Source of the DNA: Chaenocephalus aceratus
Lineage: Eukaryota > Chordata > Actinopteri > Perciformes > Channichthyidae
Assembly: GCA_023974075.1 (NCBI GenBank)
Contig: CM043787.1
Span: 32,335,718 to 32,399,717 of the forward strand
Length of the DNA: 64,000 nt
Direction: 5' to 3'
The translations under genes were made by a program, and so were the position numbers. The notes under the pieces were generated by a model. That model searched no databases, was not told where the DNA came from, and saw only the letters and a program-made list of their open reading frames with translations. Positions 13,263-27,330 of this stretch are shown here, in pieces (position 1 is the first letter of the stretch; every line of letters starts with the position of its first letter).

Positions 13263-14329
13263 TGTCTTCAGTCTCTCTACTCCCAGTGGGCAGGACCTCC
13301 CCCTACATTTCTGCCATTATTTGATGTAATGAAAGGAGAAAGTGTGTAACATTGAGATTGTTAATTAATTTAGTCTAACAAGATGAAGATAAATGAAACC
13401 CACTGAAGGTTGACTAGGCTAAGGGGCCCACTTAGCATTCCTCCTGCCCTCGAGCTCTGTCTCTCTCACTCCTTTACAATGGAGCACAGCTAATAGGTGC
13501 AGCACGGTGTTTGTACAAACCCGCTGAGCTCTTATCCTGTAAGTTTACATGCAGACATTTTTGGCAAAATATTTCATTTTCAGACTCTATTTATCATAAT
13601 CTTGCTCTCTGGGATATTTTAATTTTCAAATGGATAATTTGTAATGCAGTTAGCTTTGGAGCAGAGATATGCAATTACCTAATTGAGTCATCTTGACATG
13701 TTAGATAAAGCTCAGTTGACATACATGACTACTGAACTACATTGACTTTTTAAATATATGTATAGAAGCAAATATATGCATAGAAGCAGTCGTCTAATGT
13801 TAATACATTTGTCTTTTGCGGACACTTCTAAGTTATATATTTAGTCTGAAATGGCGGGAGGTTACATAAATGGCCATTCTTTCCAGAAACTATGTGGCCC
13901 CTTCACATGAGTCTGTGTGACTCCCAGCCTTTCACCAAATGAATGGTTCTTCTCTAATGCGGCTTGGGGGCTTTTTGGGCGGCAAGATAGACAAAAAGCA
14001 GAAAGGACATTTTTTCTTTTTTACAAAACCAGACAGTTGTCTTCATCCAGAGCCCTTACAAGCAAATCAGTAGTCTATCGAGGTCCTTCCTCAGTGGACA
14101 CTTTGTGCAGGATCTTGATGGCAGCACAAACCAATCATTATGGTACCCATTCTTTGCTCCCTTAGTTCTCAAGTCAATAACAATGGGTTGTTGATTGTAT
14201 GGAAAACACCAGAACAATTACGTCCTCTGTTTTGGTGGCAGGGCAGCATTTTAAAGTGCAATCCTCGATAATGGCCTCATTATTGTTATTCTTGGAGCAG
14301 GCCTGAGGAGAAAGAAGAAGCTGCTTGCA

Positions 14330-14470
14330 GTGCGTCATTATTTCGTAAATTTCGATTAGCTCATCATGCTGTCTCCTGGCAAACTAAATCATAGCTAATT
14401 AAAAGTGAGCTAGCGGTCTGCCTGTGACTTAAAAGGTAGCACTCGATAGGCTGTTCATATGAAAAAGTGG
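14330..14470. promoter_or_regulatory. Candidate conserved noncoding element
   Basis: Block with CGTCATTATTTCG, CGATTAGCTCATC, and CATAGCTAATTAAAAG followed by GAGCTAGCGG. Low repetitiveness and dense TAAT cores suggest constraint, untested. Confidence 0.33.
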
Positions 14471-15479
14471 TAAAAAAGGAGGATTAGAGCTGTTACCCTG
14501 GTAACTCCAACTTCCATCTGCGAGGGAACAATGAACTTGTGTTTCTCTGCCACCTATGATTGAAAAAACAGAGAGCGAGGAAGTGAGTGTTCTGAAAGGA
14601 CAAGACCCTTTTTAACAACAAAGTGGGATCCCGGCCTAATAGGCTCTTTGGTGTGAGTTGTTAGGCGAGATCACTGGGGGATAGAGGAGCACAAAGGTCA
14701 ACGTGTAATCCTAGGACAGTGAAGGTCGTCACAGCTTTAACAATGGCAGGTTTCCTGAATCGGTTTGTTTTCCCGAGAAAACAAAAACCTCAAGATTGAA
14801 AAAATAAATAAATCAGTTTTACAGAAGAGGCTGCTAGTAACACGCCTCCATGTGATAAAGAAAGTAACATGTCCCACAGCCAAAATGTACACATTCCCAC
14901 AGCGGATTAAATGAACTCAAACAAGATGCCAAAGAGATGGGCCAATTAGACAGAGCTGTCAGAAGCTCTTGGAATTGTCTATTGAATCTCTTTTTACTAT
15001 TAAACCAATTCTGCATTGGTGTCTGGCAACATCAGCAGCTCAGTAGGAGACAACATCCACTCTTCCATGAATCTCAAACACCTAACATTTAATCAATGCA
15101 CTCATGAACTGCAATAACCACTGCAACACAACATTACATTTTTTAATGTTTTCGCTTTAATTACCACTCAAGGATATATTTATTCAAGTTAAAGAAATGA
15201 AAATCCTGAGGCGAGAAGTTGTAATTAAAATACTGGTAGTCATGAGTAATGCATTTCAATAAAAATCTCTTTATTTCAACCAATATTTAAATATTTTTGC
15301 TTAAGCATGACAACAAATAAAAGTGTTTGATGGTCTTATAGCGAAGAGCTGCTAAAGAGCTGCTACTCTTAAAATAAGGCGTTAAAACACTGTTGAGTTA
15401 TAATGATCCATGAATATAGAGGAACAGTATGTGTTTCTCTTTGAGTTTTATGTCCCTTATTACAGCTGCAATACGTCTG

Positions 15480-15580
15480 CTCACATTAAGCTAATTTATG
15501 GCTGAGGCCAGCGTAACAGCCGTACAGGTTAATGAATTTGGCATTACTAATTAAACGTTATTGGGGGATGAATATGAATC
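15480..15580. promoter_or_regulatory. Candidate conserved noncoding element
   Basis: Block with CTAATTTATGG, GTTAATGAATTTGG and CATTACTAATTAAACG, followed directly by a G/A-rich tract. Selected by motif texture. Confidence 0.32.
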
Positions 15581-18500
15581 CTATGGTCGGGAGGGACGGG
15601 AGAGAAAGGGGGAGGAGAGGAGAGCGGGACAGAGGACTTTTCTATCTTTCTTGAGGTCTTCCTTTCAGTCGTGTTCACAATAAGTTAAACATGAAAAGAC
15701 GATGTAAGGGCACATCGTTTGAGGTGAAATGGAGGACAGCCTTACCTTAGTGCAATGGCCAGTTAGACTGATAAGATGCAAAATAAAAAATAAAATGTTT
15801 TTATAATAATTCTGTATAATTCCACAGAAGGTGTTGAAAAAAAACCCCTCTAAAACTAAAAAACTAAACTAAACTCTCTGTAATTGCTGTGACTTAGTAT
15901 TGTTTAAAGGTTAAATGAACAGCTAAGTGATTAGATACTTGTGTAAGCTGAGGAGCATTCTGTCCAATGCACCATATCCCTTTTAACACAATTGTTGTTA
16001 AGCAATTATTTCAGTCACCTCTTGAATACAGGACTTTAAAGACCAGGAAGCACGGCCCACTCAAGCAATGAGAATTGATGGTGACACGGTGGACTATTGA
16101 GCCAATATTGAGCTGCCCTCTGACGTGCTCTGTCCAGGTCCAGGGTGTGTTGAGGAAAACAAGATATTTCTATTCTCATAGATTTTTTAACCATCCCTCA
16201 CTTCTTAGTAAAGGGTCACACAAAAAGAAAAAAAGCTATTTCAGTAATAAACTCAAACAGATACTAATTGAATATAATAACTATGTGGTAGGTTTTATAA
16301 GGATGTGGATATGTGCTTAAAAGTGAAATATTTAAAAATCTGTTCAAAGTTTTGCCTCCAAACTAAACAACTGAGACATTTTTCAGAGCTTGTTATAATA
16401 TATGTGTGAAGCACACTTTTTTTCCTTGTGTGTATTGTCAGTGGCTTGTATTACATCTTACATGCAATTTAAATCTTATTTTTGCTGCAGCTCTTTCTCT
16501 ACCTTCTCTTTCACTCTCACTCCTGCCTCTAAACTCCACATCTGACATAGTCTCCATGAAAGCTAAGCCTTTCAATTTAGATTTCAATTATCATGTTAGT
16601 TTTGTGATTAGACTTTAGTCCTCCAGGAATCAGATCCCTCTGCTGCTCTCTATTCCACTCTATTCCACTTCCCCTGCAATCACATCCCATCTGATGAATT
16701 GCGCATATAATTACGGAAGTTATTGAATATGCAGATCACTGCTGACTCTTGGTGTGCGGTTCATAATGCAGCAACTGTATCAAACAAGGGTCTCTGATAA
16801 AGACCCACTCTGATAATGAGAGAGGGCCAATGTATGCTATTAGTCAGAGATAACAGACACCACAAAGGCTCAGACTCAATTAAAACAGAGCCACGGTATA
16901 ATCTGTGTGACTCTGTGTATACGTGCGCTCATAAACAGTACTCAAGCAGTGTAGGGACTTGGCACTGGGCACAGTCAGCTCTGCCATTACAACCAGCAGA
17001 GCACAGACCAGTCTGCAAGGCCAGCCAATGCACTGTGTTTATGAATCTACCAACATGAGGTATTTCCCCCATGTTACAGTATGTTGCGACCATCGTTTTA
17101 CACCCCGTCCCATGATGCAATCCCTTAGAGCTTTTCAAGAGAGGGGAGTGAAGCACTTTACAGGCACACCCACAGGAGGGGGTTGTGGGAAATCTTTAAA
17201 CTTTCGATAGCTTTTAGAGAGTTTTCTTAAAACCTGGCCAACAGGCAAAGAGGAAAAATATCTCTCGTGCTATAATTTCTAAGCATTTTACTGTCAACAT
17301 ACTGAGAATTTCCTCATTTGCTCTTAACAGGTCCAATACCAATAGTACTTTTTTCCACATAAAGCTCTTACATGGTTTTTCAGCTTAAGTTTAACACACA
17401 ATTGCAGGGAAACGAAATATACCGGGTCCTGTATTTTTAGTATGAGCTGTAGTGAGCTGCCATTTTTAGCTGAAATGCCATGCTGATGCTGGACAGCTGC
17501 CCTGTTGACACCAGAGAGGAGGGTTTATAGACTGCACAAACACGATGTCAGACAGTAATACAATAAGCAAACCAAATGTTAATGTAGTTGATTGTGTCTT
17601 ATTTAATGAGGAAGAGACAGCAGAGATACTGAACCTTTACTTCATGCTTCAAGTTTATGTCTTTGAGTTTTCTCTCTACATATCTTGCCCATATGATGAA
17701 CAACATATAGCTACATATATGGATTTAACTAGGCATACATTTCCTAAGTATATTTTGTATTTCCCGAAATGTATTAAAACTGTGTATCCCCACATCCTGT
17801 TGTCACTGTGGAAGGTATTAGAAGCATGGCTGGTGCTGGCTCTTTTTCCCTGTCATGCCTGTCTGATGTAATTAAGACTCAGAGCAGGATTCTAGCACAT
17901 GGTCACTGTGGCAATGTCACTGTGGCACTTTACCCAGGCCCATGTATATTAGTATGTTAATAGGATTGAACATGTTTACACCAACTGTTTGACAGGAGGT
18001 CAAAAAGGTGACTTAAACTTTGTTAAGGGGCTTACATAGGAGCTCAAATAGCATTATAGTGGCTAATAGGCCTAGAGACACTGACAGACAATACACAATG
18101 TATGAACCGCGCTTGCGTTCAAAGGCAAATGCCTGTTATGTGGTGTGTAAAGTAGAAAAAAAGAACTAAAGGGCATGGTTAAGCTAAGTGGCCAAAGGGA
18201 TTTGACTGCCCTTTACTGTAAAGCGTGTGTTGCAAGTGCAACGACCTTTGTCAAGTTCCAGCTATTGTTTGCAGATTGGTTACACACTCCACAGGCTGTG
18301 AAAGACACATCTGCTGCCTTCAGCTCAGGGGAGAGCAGATAGACAGTCAGGGTTGAGGGTTAGGTGTGTGGGTGTGTGTTGGGGGGATTGGTAGGTGGGG
18401 TCCTCAGCTACCCTGTCATACAGCTCAGCTACAGTCCCTATCTTCTTATCAAATATTTGTCTGGCCTTCACCGCCTATTGCCTTCCCTTCTGTTTGCTTT

Positions 18501-20670
18501 GTTTATTGAAATCTTTCTGAGGCAGATTGATACAGTTTTCAAGTTGTTCTTTTTCCTCTGTGTGTGCATTTATCTATTTGTGTAAATTCCACATACATGT
18601 TTTATATTTATAGTTTTTTAATGTTTTTTAACACTGATATTTTTCCATTATTTAAGTATGTACGCATTTTGCGAAGGCACAGTTAAGTTGTTTGATATCA
18701 TGGGAGTTTTAAATCGCAGGTCAGCTCAACGGAAAATTCCCTTTTAAGCTTTCAGCATCAAATATAAAACCATATTTGTTTAATGTGTTTTTGAGTGATT
18801 CCCCGATTGAGATTCCAAGGGTCCCAATGATCCAGACAAAGGGTCTCTTTGTGTGAATGGGGCCCCAGTTGAAATATAGGAGTAGTTTGAGATTACCAGA
18901 TTATTTCCTACTAGCCCAGTGAGTGAGGCAAGCCGCAGCCCTGCGCCGTGCTGTGCTGAGGCTGAGCATAATGAGTGTGGTGGCAGGGAACCACAACAGA
19001 GCTGGGGCACAGGCTGCCTGGGAACCAGAGGCCCATGGCCCTCAGCCAAACACACACACAAATCCTGCCGCACACTTGTGGCTTTTTAAGAAAGCAATTA
19101 AGTTAATGATTTCATTTTGAAGCACTGTCATGATGCATGCGTCCTCTGGGCAAGCCAGCAAAAGAAGAAAGGAGAAGCTAACACAGTGGAAAAGGTATTA
19201 GTAAACACAAGCTTCCCCCAACAACCACAGAGGAAAATAACATGCAACCGAGCGTAATTTGGCATTTGTTGTAAACACAGCACAAAAATCACTCGAGTAA
19301 TAGATCGTGGTAGGTATCACTTGCAGCTCCTGCTTCTTTTTGTATGCATTGCGCTGAACAGATGTAGAGAAGAGTACAGTAGTTGCACAGTATAAGGGTC
19401 AGACACATGGTTAGCAGTATGGACCGCTGAAGCATTTTGAGTTTTTGTCAGCGTCTAATCCACTACAGTGCCCGCTTCCCTGGAGGGGAAATACAGCACA
19501 TTTTTCTGTTCAACCATGTCTGTCAGCTCTGATTTTATCAGGGCTATGTTTCACATTCATTTACTCAGGTTTTCTCAGTGCCAGTCCATAAATGAAACCA
19601 TCTTAGCATTGCTAAAACAGCAGCTTGTACATGTCTTCGCTGAACCAAATTTTTGGGCAATTACCCAGATCAGTGGGTTGTGGTTTCGGGTTTTGCTCTC
19701 CAGATCTCATTTTTTCTCCAGTCTCTTGCATTTTTTTGTATCAGCTGTCAATCACTCATGGTCACTTTTAACCACCTCCAAACAGGGCTGTGTGCCAGCC
19801 ATTCATTTATACCTTCACTTTTGCTCTGCTTCTTCATGTCCAACCTGTCAGAATGACACACACTGTTGACCATGCTTCCTATTCAGCACTGGCAAATTAA
19901 TTGGTTTCAGTGGTTTAAATCAGCAATCAATGTCAGTTTCCCAACATAATAAGCCTTAATCATACATCTTTGAGGTGTGGCTTGCCTGACCCCTATTCAT
20001 CATGGCTCTGCTAGATGGCCTCATCTGGGTGGAGCAAATGAACTACCCCTGTTTTGATTTTCCAATTGATGTGTCAGATGAAATGTGGATACTCTTTCCC
20101 CTCCCAGATTCTATCCCAGCCCTACTTCTCACAGTCCTTAAAAACACACAAGGCCCCAAAGACAAAGACGGAAAAGAAGTCCAGTTGTCACAAGGGGAGA
20201 CAGATTTGTGTGCCTTCCCTTGTGTGAGGGTGCTCAATGAATACCATTAAGTTATTCAGAAAGAGAAAAAGAATAGCAGAAAAGAAAAAAACCTAAAGAA
20301 TTAGAGGTGGGTCTTACTGTGGCTAATGAGATGCTGTCCTTACAGAAAAGCCGCTTAGTAACAACAGTGTTGAAGGTTTCCTCGTTTTCCCCAATCTACA
20401 AACATCTATTTATTAGATGATAATGTAACGGGAACAAGATTACTAATCTTTTTGGTCGTCATTTTCAATGTGCCTTTTTGTTGACGAGGACTTGTGAAGC
20501 ATTCTAGATTAGCATAAAGAAGAGTGGGAAACTAACTCGTTAATACAGATGTCCAAACCATCAGCAGTTATACCAGCTCTCTGCTGGGCACTAGGGTTGC
20601 CAATGATGACCTAACGTAGGCAAGACCAAAGACTGAGGCCCTGCTTCACCTTTCATACAGCACAATAACA

Positions 20671-20685
20671 CCCCCCCCCCCCCCC
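20671..20685. repeat. C15 homopolymer
   Basis: Fifteen consecutive C. Homopolymer length is error-prone in assemblies. Confidence 0.9.
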
Positions 20686-21753
20686 TTTGCTTTGATAAAC
20701 CTACAGAGTCTGCAGTGACCATGCTCCCTGCAAAATGTTTCCTTTATTATATAAGTTATTGTCCTTGAGAATTGTCCTTCTTTCTTCTTTTAAACTTATA
20801 CTCCTATTTTCAGACGTCTAACTTGGGATGCATCCGTTCACTTGTGTTTGGCACCCCTTAGCTAGCTCCTCAAGTCACTTTTCTGGCAACTGTTAGAAAT
20901 GTTACACTCGATGTGTTGAAGTGCAGCCATTTCGCTGCAAACTCTCCATTGCACAGAAGAAGTTATCTTTATAAATGACAGAATGGACCTTGTCTGAATA
21001 GAGCTTTGTTTACTGTTTAACAAAAAGGGGGGCCCCACTCTATATTTCATCTGTCACCGATGCTTTTCTTTCCTTCAACAATGCTCGATTGTTTCCATGA
21101 AAATGTCAGGTTCCATGAACAGGAGAATTCTGTATTATTATGTTCCTGCCAAATTCCGATCTCTGTTTTCCTTCTCCTGCTCACAAAGGGCTCATAACTT
21201 ACTGTCAACTACTAGGCAAGCCACAAAGCTCCACTGTTGCTCAGCAAATAGGCTTGTGTTGGTTGATGGCTTGACTCGCTGTGAGGTTTGCTTAAGTGCA
21301 GCAGCAGCAGCAGCAACAGAAGTCTCTTTGGGAACTCCATCCCCCAGCAGGCCCACAGAAAAAAAGGAAAGTTAAAGAAAGAAAGAGAGGTAGAACAACA
21401 AGAGGCTTTTCTTGTCTCAATTGTTGTCCTACTCTCGGGAAGGGAAACAGTTTGTCTTGTGAATGAGGCTGCTGAAGTTGTTGTCCAGCTACTGTTTATC
21501 TATTCTGTGTGTGCCTGAGTCTCATCCAGTATGCTACTTTTCTATTGGATACGTTCTATTACAGAATGATGCACAACAGAAAAAAAAAAGGCCTGCGATG
21601 AATTTTTTTGGACACCCATTCTTCATTTGTGAAAGCATATGCATGAGTGAACTTGTGTGTGTCCTGGGGAACTGAGAAGCTGTAATGCCATCCAACTCTG
21701 AGCTTGTGTCCTGGGACCAGGAAAAAGGCCTAAGGCACAGGGGACCGAAAAAG

Positions 21754-21850
21754 AAGGAGGAGGAGGAGGAGGAGGAGGAGGAGGAGGAGGAGGAGGAGGA
21801 GGAGGAGGAGGAGGAGTAGGAGGAGGAGGAGGTGGAGGAGAAGGAGGTGG
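21754..21850. repeat. AGG trinucleotide purine tract
   Basis: Roughly 97 bp of GGA/GAG repeat, broken once by GTAGG and once by GGTGG. Poly-Pro and poly-Leu frames on the minus strand are artefacts. The GG spacing fits two-layer G-quadruplex potential. Confidence 0.95.
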
Positions 21851-24394
21851 CAACGAGGGAGTGTGTGAGTGCCCATCGACCCTTCCCGGGTAGACAGACA
21901 GGGACACTTAAGCACTCTCACACCTGCATCTGCCTTTTTCCTTGTGTGGGGGGCAAGGACACCACCCATGCTGGCATGGCAGCTGCACAAGTGTTTAAAG
22001 GCAGTTCCTCTAGCAGAATATTATTGCAAATAATTTACCCTGCAAAGTAATTATCAATACTCTGCTCAGCATGTAAAGTGTGCACTTCAGGTGGCTTGCT
22101 TAATTTGCTCTGGGTGGCTATCATTTGAGTGTGGATTTGAGCTGTGGTAACTGTGGCAGTTTCTAATAGAGCAGGCATCCGGAGAGAGTGTGAAGTGAGG
22201 ATGAAGTGCCGCCGTAATTGAGTTGACTTTTTGCAAGGGAAGGTCAACAATAATGGAGGAACAATTTAAACAAATTCATTTAGACAACTCTCCAGTCACT
22301 GTACAGTAGGTTATCTTGTTGGAAAATCTGTATTTTTACAACCATTTACTATATTTTAATATCATTATCTATAATTAAGAGATTTCAATGGATTTGTCTA
22401 TTACTGACTCAAAGAGACTTGTAAAAAAAAGTGCAAGCGATCTCTTTCTTTCTGAATACCTATTATTTAAATCTGCAGGAATCACGCAATAGTAAAGATG
22501 CATGTGCTTGAGAACTCTGTGTCTAGGTATGTGTGTGCTGAAAAAGAGGCTAACTGTGAGCGGTACAGCCCGTGTTACGGGTTGATTATGTATCCAGAAA
22601 CCTGGTTGCTGCACAGCATGGCACAATCACAATGGAGGGTGATAATTTAATTGTGCTAAACGGTGGATTCCGTGTCAATGCTCCTCCAGCTGGGAGCTGT
22701 CAGGTAGTAATATCTCATTATGGCAGGTGAAGAACCCAGAGGAACCCTACCACGACACCTGTTAGAACAGGAGGAACCCCTGAAGGGAAACAGATGATTT
22801 TCTCTCTCTCTGACTTTCTCTCACGCCCACACTCAAGTGCGCACACACACAGACATAACAGTTTAAAGCCCCACAACTCTTTCATTTTTTGCTACTTCAC
22901 TTTTAAATATAATAAGGAATTATACTATTTGTTTGCTATAACCTTTGTTTTGAAATAACATTTTGATTCAACATTGTTTTTTTTTAAGGACCTTAGTTAG
23001 GTGATGTTAAATAGCTCCTACAGTACTATACAGTGACACAACTAATGGGAAAGATCAGGCATTGCAGCTTTGTTTCTTTTGTTCATGCTTGAGACAGTTG
23101 GTCAATTTTAACACTTACAAATGTTTTATATGTCTTATAATTGTTTCTTTTTGTACATGAACATTGAATGCATGCATTAAGTACACCCTGTCACACATGA
23201 CAAGTGAAGCCCTTTATCTTATATGGCCTGTTCTCCTTTTCAGTGAAATAAAAAAAAGACGTTTTGTGTTTAAATAATTTATTAGATTTTCTCTCCTTTT
23301 GTCTGCTGATATCATGTATAGGAAAAACATGTAATATTCCCCTATTGGGTCTTGCGATCAAAACTTGAAGGTGCAAGGCATTAGTACTGAGAAACACAAG
23401 TGGGGGTGGGGTGGGGGAGATGGTGTGACATTACTTATCACCATTGTCCCTAAAAGGTAAACAGTGTCACAGAGCAGATACAGCGGGTGAAAGTCAGTGA
23501 GAGCCTTTTACGATGAAAGGGGAAATGGGATAGCCGAGAACACATGGCCCCTCAGTCACAAGACCCCCTAGATGAGCACTGCACAACACTCCTCTAATAG
23601 ACACCAATTAAGCAGAGGTTGTTTTGCACGATGATGAAACATTATAGCAGGGAACAATTCATGACTCAAGGCATTCCAGGCTATATGAGCCCGTGGCTGG
23701 ATAACTTAAGTCCTAATCCTTCCAATGTGCCCAATATTGTCAGCTATATATAGGCCTGTTATTTTTTCTAACTGACCCTTCCTCGTCTCTGCCTCGAGTT
23801 TTCAAAGTCACTAGGGCTTTGTACGGTATTTCAGAAGGAAGGCACCATTTCATCCACTTATTGATTACCGTGGTTAGTTGTCTATTGTTAATGTGCAATC
23901 AGGCATGAGGGAGGGCAGCTTGTCAAGGTTTTATGAGCTAACTCTTCAGTGCACCATATGTTTACTGTTCAGTCTGTTATAGCACATTTTGAGCTCATTA
24001 TCTAAATGTATTCAATTATTAATAAGGGTAGGGTCCTTTCACAAAGCCAGAATATATTGCAGATATACAAACAGGGTTGTTTTGCAGATTTTATTCAGAA
24101 AGCTCAGACGCCTTGCTGTAAAGTTTAGTTCCATGAGAAAATGGGATAACATTTGTATTCAGGCATATTCTACATATTCTTCCTCATCAAATGTCTTTGT
24201 TGTGTCTATGTTGATCTTCTGCACAGAAACCTCTTTAGATCTCAGAACTGTGTGATCCCCGCTCAAAATATGAGAAATAAAATACCGTACCGTTGCCCTC
24301 AGATATTTTCAGAGAATTACTGCCGCACTTCCCCTTTTCCCTTTCAATGATATGAGGTAGTATTGTATGGGGCTTGGCAGAGGGGGTGCTCCGT

Positions 24395-24535
24395 ACTCTT
24401 AAGCTGCCTGCACGCAGCCCTCCCAGCACTGCTAATAAATTATTAACTCCTGCTGACAAATACTGTTATGGAGCCTGCCGCAGATCTGTTGCATTCTTTA
24501 ACAAGATTGCTGTAGACACATGTTACAGGAGGATG
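24395..24535. promoter_or_regulatory. Candidate conserved noncoding element
   Basis: Block with GCTAATAAATTATTAACTCC and AACAAGATTGCTG in otherwise unique sequence. Open frames on both strands cross it without a recognisable protein. Confidence 0.3.
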
Positions 24536-25070
24536 GAGTCTCCATCGCTCCCTCTCTCCTTTCCTCTCTCTCTATCCCCTTCTCTCGCTCACGCCTCAGC
24601 AGTTTGACTGATGGCTGGAGACCGAAGTAAAAGTGCCTGAGAGACTGAATATTTTAGTGGTAAAATAATACCACTTGATTTAGTGTGTAATACAAAAGCA
24701 GTGCTTTGTTTCACTCTCACACTCCATTGAGGACGAGGTGCTTGTTGCTCTCGAGGCTTGGGCTTTTTGGTTGCATGAATAAAAAATACATCAGAATCTA
24801 TGTGCCCGATCTGCTCCTACCACACACATATTCGCACACACGCATCCCCTTCGAGCCCTCCAAAACCCCACGACTGCCCCCTCTACATGCATGCTCTGAA
24901 CTTTGCTCTGACTTTTGATTTTCAATTAACAGTAACCAATTTCGAGATCACTTTCTATTTGATATAATTACAGGAAACAATTTAATGGCTGATTAAAATT
25001 GAGGGCTGAGTCCCACTAAAGACACAGCCGACGACACATCCAGGCACAGAGGCTAAAAGGCAGAACGTTG

Positions 25071-25176
25071 ACAGACAGACAGACAGGCAGACAGACAGAC
25101 AGACAGACAGACAGACAGGCAGACAGGCAGACAGGCAGACAGGCAGACAGGCAGGCAGACAGACAGACAGACAGGC

Positions 25177-25209
<33 letters not shown>

Positions 25210-25220
25210 GGCAGGCAGGC

Positions 25221-25253
<33 letters not shown>

Positions 25254-25260
25254 GGCAGGC

Positions 25261-25333
<73 letters not shown>

Positions 25334-25344
25334 GGCAGGCAGGC

Positions 25345-25409
<65 letters not shown>

Positions 25410-25412
25410 GGC
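25071..25412. repeat. Long CAGA/CAGG tetranucleotide array
   Basis: About 342 bp of almost pure 4-bp units (CAGA, with interspersed CAGG variants clustered near 25085-25160, 25209-25221, 25253-25262 and 25333-25345). A period of four with no stop in the unit makes 142-155-codon open frames on both strands; these are artefacts. The length makes it likely to be polymorphic. Confidence 0.98.
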
Positions 25413-26509
25413 ACAGGTCTCACACTCCTGCCCTGCCGTATACCTGACATACCGGGTTTGTTTGTACAGCTGCTGAGACACATGAGATTAACCTAGGCTA
25501 CCATCGTCCAGCTCCTCCTTCACTGCCCAGGTTGATCTGTGACTGTGTGCCAGTGTGCAGTGTGTGTGTCTGTGTGTGTATAAGTGAATGAGAATTAGAT
25601 AGAGTGCGGTAACTCAAATGTACTGTTTTATTTGGATATACTAGTGCGCATTGCTGAACCACATTTCAGCATTAATTCCCTCCAGACTTCTCAAGTCGTC
25701 TGCTTACTTCTCAATAGAGAATCAAACCTTTCTGCCATTCATTATAGAAACGGCACCATCACTTTTGCACTGTCTTTTATCAATTCATATTCTCTCAGTA
25801 TTATATTTATATTTTCAGATATCTGTCATTTAAAAGTTGCTTTACATGTACATATCACTTTGTACAGCACTATGAATTGCCTTTGTTATTTGAAAGGTGC
25901 TATTCAAATACTCCTAACTTCAAGACAATATCAAATTCAGCTGTTCATTAAAGTTACATTGAAAAGACTTATTTGACAGACTTATTTGAGTGAATCAAAG
26001 AACTAAAAGTCCCAAAGAAACTGTTAATAAAAGTATTTCTTAAATGGAATATGTCCTTCCCTATCTGTTAGTGTCTGATTCTCAGCCGAGCACAAGGACA
26101 ACATCGCACCACAGCCTGCCTCAACCTTGAGATTCCCCCCTCCCTCTCTCAAGCCCCCCCCCCGTCCCCCCGTCCCCAGGCAAACTGAGGGTGGGACTAA
26201 AGCGCTGTCACACTGACCCCTGTGGATAGAGCAGGAGAACGGGCAGATGGTGATCAGTGATCAAATGTAGTACAAGAACCCTGAGCATTTAGTCATATAC
26301 AAACATAGACCCATACCTTCACACTCTTAATAAGTATTTCTCCTTCCTCTGTCGCACACGGACGTACACTCATTCTAAGGAGTCACATCCTTGTTGCAAT
26401 TGTCAATGTGCTTTAGTTGAAAAGCAGAACAGCTCAGGAAAAGGCAGATTAGGAGTTATATACGCTCCATCTCCTTCTCTCCACTTCACATCAGTAGGAA
26501 GGCCATATT

Positions 26510-26625
26510 ATCCGCTTTTTAATTTAATACCAAATGCATAATTAGATTTGCTTGGCACAGTGTTTAATTTCATTCATTGTAGCACACAGCAAGAGTGGAG
26601 CCTCATTAATTGTGAGAAAAAGCTG
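26510..26625. promoter_or_regulatory. Candidate conserved noncoding element
   Basis: Block with AAATGCATAATTAGATT (octamer/homeodomain-like), TTTAATTTCATTC and CTCATTAATTGTG, about 1 kb upstream of the initiator exon. Confidence 0.3.
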
Positions 26626-27330
26626 AATTGATTGTATGAATTCTACACCAAAAAGAGTTGGTTTGTAAAGCAGAAAAAAATAATTAAATTAGAATTAACA
26701 TGAGTTTTCTTTGCACCTGATATGTCAAGTAGACTATTCGCTGTAATATTCATGAAAGCATGTGACAGATTTGTGAATTTAGTCCTCCACTGTCAGTTTT
26801 TTGATTTTGATTATGTCGGATTTGTTTGCCCAAGGGAAAAGTGTCACACCAAAATGTTAATAATTCCCTAATTTGACGTGATTTAAAGTGGAAACAAAAG
26901 AACACAAGGCTGGCTTACGTTTCTATTTGATTGCTTTAGAGTAAAATCAACTATCACAAAGAAATGATGGAATGCTTGAAGGAGAAAACCCAATCAAATC
27001 AACTTAGAAAAAAAGAATATTACCAGAGGAAAAAGCAACCCCGTTTTACATCTCTCTGTAACAGGGGTTGAATTATTTGTGAGGTTTTTATTTGGATGGC
27101 AGTCGTATGCCTGTCTGACCTACTGCCTGAGTAACTGACTTGGGGTTTGGGCCAAGACCCAAGGAGGCAGTGTTCCAGGCCTAGATCAAGCCATCCATCT
27201 GCATTAAACAAAGGATTAGGGACCCCACTGCCTGCTCTTAAGTACACAGGCATGAGCACCAACAGGCCCAAGTCAGGAGGAGCATTCAATCCATGCGGCA
27301 TTGACTGCCTACATTAGGTGCCCCTTATAA

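Noticed and set aside
17545..17871. 108-codon plus-strand open frame
   Set aside because: No recognisable family, hydrophobic mixed composition and no supporting signals.
21623..21990. Minus-strand poly-proline and poly-leucine frames
   Set aside because: Translation of the AGG repeat in two frames.
25016..25496. Open frames of 142-155 codons rich in Cys-Leu-Ser-Val or Asp-Arg-Gln-Thr
   Set aside because: Direct translation of the CAGA array, open in several frames on both strands; no gene.
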